From Hyphomicrobiales bacterium (GTDB lineage: Bacteria > Pseudomonadota > Alphaproteobacteria > Rhizobiales > Beijerinckiaceae): a stretch of 14,666 nt of DNA. Below the pieces are notes generated by a model. The model was not told where the DNA came from and did no database searches. It saw only the letters and a list, made by a program, of their open reading frames with translations. The stretch lies in contig JAQGKM010000119.1 in NCBI GenBank assembly GCA_028290125.1, forward strand, positions 1-14,666. The letters run 5' to 3'. Below, piece after piece: positions 12,633 to 14,666 of the stretch. The position numbers and the translations under genes were made by a program. Positions within the stretch are counted from its first letter, which is position 1, and every line of letters begins with the position of its first letter.

Positions 12633-13406
12633 ATGTGGGGCGTCATACCGGCCGCGGGTCGCGGCAGCCGCATCCAGCCGCTCGCCTTTTCGAAAGAACT
12701 CCTGCCGGTCGGCAGCCGGCATGATGGCGGCCACGAGCGGCCGTGCGCGGTGAGCGAGTATCTCGTCGAGCGGATGATCGCGGGCGGCGCGCACAAGCTG
12801 TGTTTCGTGATTGCGCCGGGCAAGTCCGACATCATGGAATATTACGGCGAGGGCTATGGCGGCGCGGCGGCAGCCTTCGTCGTGCAGCCCGAAGCCGCAG
12901 GCCTGTGCGACGCCGTGTTTCGCGCGCGCCACCTCATTCCAGCAGACGAGCCCGTGCTCGTCGGCCTGCCCGATACGGTGTGGTTTCCGCTCGACGGGTT
13001 TGCGCATCTGCCCGATGACCGTCTGTCATTCTTGCTGTTCCCGGTCGAGACGCCCGAAGTGTTCGACGCCGTCGTGCTCGATGCGCAATCGCGCGTTCTC
13101 GCCATCGACGTGAAGTCGCCGACGCCCCGTTCGAACTGGATCTGGGGCGCTTTCAAGATGCCGGGCTCGCTGTTCCACGAGCTCGACGCGTTCTGGCGCG
13201 CGCGCGGACGGCGCGACGAATATTTCGGGACGCTGGTCAACGCCTGGATCGCGCAGGGCGGCGAGGCGTTCGGCGTCACCAGCGGCGAAACCTATGTCGA
13301 TGTCGGCACCTTCCCGGGGTACCGCATCGCCGTCAGCCTGCTCGGAGAGGGCGCGCCGGCGCCGCAAACCCCAGCCCACAAAGCCACAACGGATGGACGA
13401 CCATGA
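12633..13406 (+). CDS. Sugar-phosphate nucleotidyltransferase
   Basis: 257-residue NTP-transferase-fold enzyme that would join a nucleotide to a sugar (or polyol) 1-phosphate with release of pyrophosphate. Seen: VIPAAGRGSRIQPLAFSKEL (4-23), a variant of the family GxGxRxxP...K signature with Lys21; EAAGLCDAVFRAR (87-99) near the base-binding position; GLPDTVWFP (111-119) with the likely metal-site Asp114; YVDVGTFPGY (221-230) with a second Asp223. It is at the short end for this fold, like glucose-1-phosphate thymidylyl- or uridylyltransferases without a C-terminal domain. The frame is open back to 12120, but the family motif begins at the ATG at 12633, one base after the upstream stop and 7 bases after a GGAG site. 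Nucleotide and substrate preferences are open. Confidence 0.85.
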   Translation: MWGVIPAAGRGSRIQPLAFSKELLPVGSRHDGGHERPCAVSEYLVERMIAGGAHKLCFVIAPGKSDIMEYYGEGYGGAAAAFVVQPEAAGLCDAVFRARHLIPADEPVLVGLPDTVWFPLDGFAHLPDDRLSFLLFPVETPEVFDAVVLDAQSRVLAIDVKSPTPRSNWIWGAFKMPGSLFHELDAFWRARGRRDEYFGTLVNAWIAQGGEAFGVTSGETYVDVGTFPGYRIAVSLLGEGAPAPQTPAHKATTDGRP

Positions 13407-14167
13407 ACCTGTCGCAAGACGAACTGCGCGAGAAGATCGCGGCGCTCGGCCCCTGGTTCCACAATATGGAACTGAATGGCGTGCGCACGGCGCCCGAGCA
13501 CTTTCTCGGTGATTACCCGAACCAGAAATTCAAGCACTTCTCGTCCGCCATTCCGGCCGATCTCACGGGCAAGAGCGTGCTCGACATTGGCTGCAACGCG
13601 GGCTTCTATTCGATGGAGATGAAACGCCGCGGCGCCGCGCGCGTGCTGGGCGTCGACTTCGACGAGGACTATCTCGCGCAGGCGCGTTTCGCCGCGAAGG
13701 TCTCGGAGCTGGACATCGAATTCCAGAAGCTCTCGGTTTACGACGTCGCGCGGCTCGGCGAAAAGTTCGACGTCGTCCTGTTCATGGGCGTGCTGTATCA
13801 TCTGCGCCATCCATTGCTGGCGCTCGACCTGCTGTACGAAAACGTCGTCGGCGACATGCTGGTGTTCCAGTCGATGCAGCGCGGCAGCGCGAATGTCGGC
13901 GAGGTCCGTGAAGATTATCCCTTCTTCGACGCCGACCATTTCGACGCGCCGGACTATCCGAAGATGCATTTCATCGAACATCGCTACGCCGGCGACCCGA
14001 CCAACTGGTGGGCGCCCAACGCCGCCTGCGTCGAAGCCATGCTGCGCAGCGCCGGTTTTGAAATCACCGCCCATCCGGAGCGGGAAGTCTACATCTGCCG
14101 CCGCGGCGCGCCGCCGGAGCTGCCGGGCGCCGTCTATCCGCAGCACCGGGAGACCAGCGGACAATGA
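13403..14167 (+). CDS. SAM-dependent methyltransferase, CmoB-like (TIGR04290-type)
   Basis: 254-residue class I methyltransferase. Seen: a CmoB/DUF1698-like N-terminal part (LGPWFHNMELNGVRTAP, 15-31; YPNQKFKHF), SAM motif I VLDIGCNAGFYS (59-70), the acidic residue Asp85 in LGVDFDEDY, motif LFMGVLYHLRHPLLAL (126-141), and a C-terminal region with HFIEHRYAGDPTNWWAPN (189-206). It resembles the narrow family TIGR04290 (Rta_06860), related to tRNA wobble-uridine enzymes. Its place between a nucleotidyltransferase and a glycosidase-like gene argues for a small-molecule or glycan substrate instead of tRNA. The ATG overlaps the upstream TGA by 4 bases, and the stop overlaps the next ATG by 4 bases. 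The family name is from memory; methyltransferase identity is secure from the motifs. Confidence 0.88.
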   Translation: MNLSQDELREKIAALGPWFHNMELNGVRTAPEHFLGDYPNQKFKHFSSAIPADLTGKSVLDIGCNAGFYSMEMKRRGAARVLGVDFDEDYLAQARFAAKVSELDIEFQKLSVYDVARLGEKFDVVLFMGVLYHLRHPLLALDLLYENVVGDMLVFQSMQRGSANVGEVREDYPFFDADHFDAPDYPKMHFIEHRYAGDPTNWWAPNAACVEAMLRSAGFEITAHPEREVYICRRGAPPELPGAVYPQHRETSGQ

Positions 14168-14666
14168 TCGAAGCCGCGATGATCTGGAACGAGCCCAACA
14201 ACAAGTCGCATTGGGACCCCGAGGTCGATCCCGACTGGAAGCTGTTCGCCGACATGGCGTCGCGCGCCGCGCAAGCCATCCATGCGGTCGATCCGCAGCT
14301 GCCGCGCGTGCTCGGCGGCATGTCGCCGATCGATCCTCACTGGGTGAAGCGGCTCGAAGGCTACGGCCTGCTCGAGCACATCGACGTCGTCGCCGTGCAT
14401 GGCTTCCCGCTCGACTGGAATCTCTGGCAGATTCAGGAATGGCCGGCGAAGCTCGACGAGATCCGCGCGGTGACCGACAAGCCCATCTGGGTGACGGAGG
14501 TCGGCATCTCGACCTTCGGCGCCGAGGAAGTGCAGGCGTGGGGCGTCGAGCGTACGGCGGAATTGCTGATCGGCAAGGCGCCGCGCATCCATTGGTACTC
14601 GCTTTATGACCTCCCGCGCGAATGGGAAGCGACCACGCGCCACCGCGAGGCGGAAGGCTCGTCGTA
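14164..14666 (+). CDS. Clan GH-A glycosidase-like protein (beta-xylosidase-like), C-terminus cut by window edge
   Basis: 167 residues visible of a protein related to clan GH-A retaining glycosidases. The candidate acid/base is Glu10 in AMIWNEPNNKSHWD. The candidate nucleophile is Glu112 in PIWVTEVGISTFG, preceded by DVVAVHGFPLDW (74-85) and followed by PRIHWYSLYDLP (140-151), the usual order of strands beta4, beta6, beta7 and beta8 of a TIM barrel. The odd point is that the NEP motif sits at residue 9-11; members normally have 100 or more residues (strands beta1-beta3) before it. The ATG overlaps the methyltransferase TGA by 4 bases, and the upstream sequence in this frame lies inside the methyltransferase gene, so the start looks natural. 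The missing strands may lie past the right edge. Activity and substrate are unproven. Confidence 0.8.
   Translation, partial: MIEAAMIWNEPNNKSHWDPEVDPDWKLFADMASRAAQAIHAVDPQLPRVLGGMSPIDPHWVKRLEGYGLLEHIDVVAVHGFPLDWNLWQIQEWPAKLDEIRAVTDKPIWVTEVGISTFGAEEVQAWGVERTAELLIGKAPRIHWYSLYDLPREWEATTRHREAEGSS

Noticed and set aside
11345..12835. 496-codon open frame on the minus strand inside the inositol operon
   Set aside because: It spans parts of three plus-strand genes whose family motifs and start/stop overlaps are clear, so it is an antisense shadow.
13292..14164. 290-codon minus-strand open frame opposite the methyltransferase
   Set aside because: The plus-strand frame carries the SAM-binding motifs; the antisense frame shows no recognisable domain.

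Overview
The window is GC-rich, densely coded bacterial chromosome, most likely from an alphaproteobacterium of the Hyphomicrobiales (Rhizobiales). This rests on codon and GC character, on gene families common in that group (a cysteine-free L36, orphan TctC-type binding proteins, a chemoreceptor with NAGVEAARAG in its signalling tip, a CgeB-like glycosyltransferase) and on a CCTCCCC/GGGGAGG palindromic intergenic repeat typical of alphaproteobacteria. The assignment is inference, since no rRNA or tRNA is present. I saw no insertion sequence, integrase, CRISPR array, tRNA or rRNA.

Left part (1-2359, all minus strand): rpmJ (L36) with its own terminator, then a small ABM/CrtA-like protein, a secreted TPR protein and a membrane-anchored alpha/beta hydrolase that runs off the left edge. 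The last two overlap at a TTG start and are probably translationally coupled.

Middle part (2424-9613): a plus-strand 2-keto-4-pentenoate hydratase/FAH-family gene converges on an orphan TctC-type solute-binding protein, with a palindromic repeat block between them. Then come a periplasmic Cu/Zn superoxide dismutase, a double-HAMP chemoreceptor, and a 714-residue secreted protein joining a carboxypeptidase-regulatory-like domain, one CXXCH haem site and a propeller-like C-terminal region. All of these after the hydratase are on the minus strand. A strong intrinsic terminator lies after the haem protein.

Right part (9811-14666, plus strand): six genes in one tight run, divergent from the haem protein: myo-inositol-3-phosphate synthase, histidine phosphatase, CgeB-like glycosyltransferase, sugar nucleotidyltransferase, CmoB-like methyltransferase and a clan GH-A glycosidase-like protein cut by the window end. 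Four junctions are 4-base start/stop overlaps and the fifth has a 1-base gap. The likely logic is that glucose-6-phosphate becomes inositol phosphate, which is dephosphorylated or activated, glycosylated and methylated, with a glycosidase-like enzyme for processing. The product is unknown, and this is the best candidate here for an undescribed system. The glycosidase-like protein begins directly at its WNEP acid/base motif, without the first strands of a TIM barrel.
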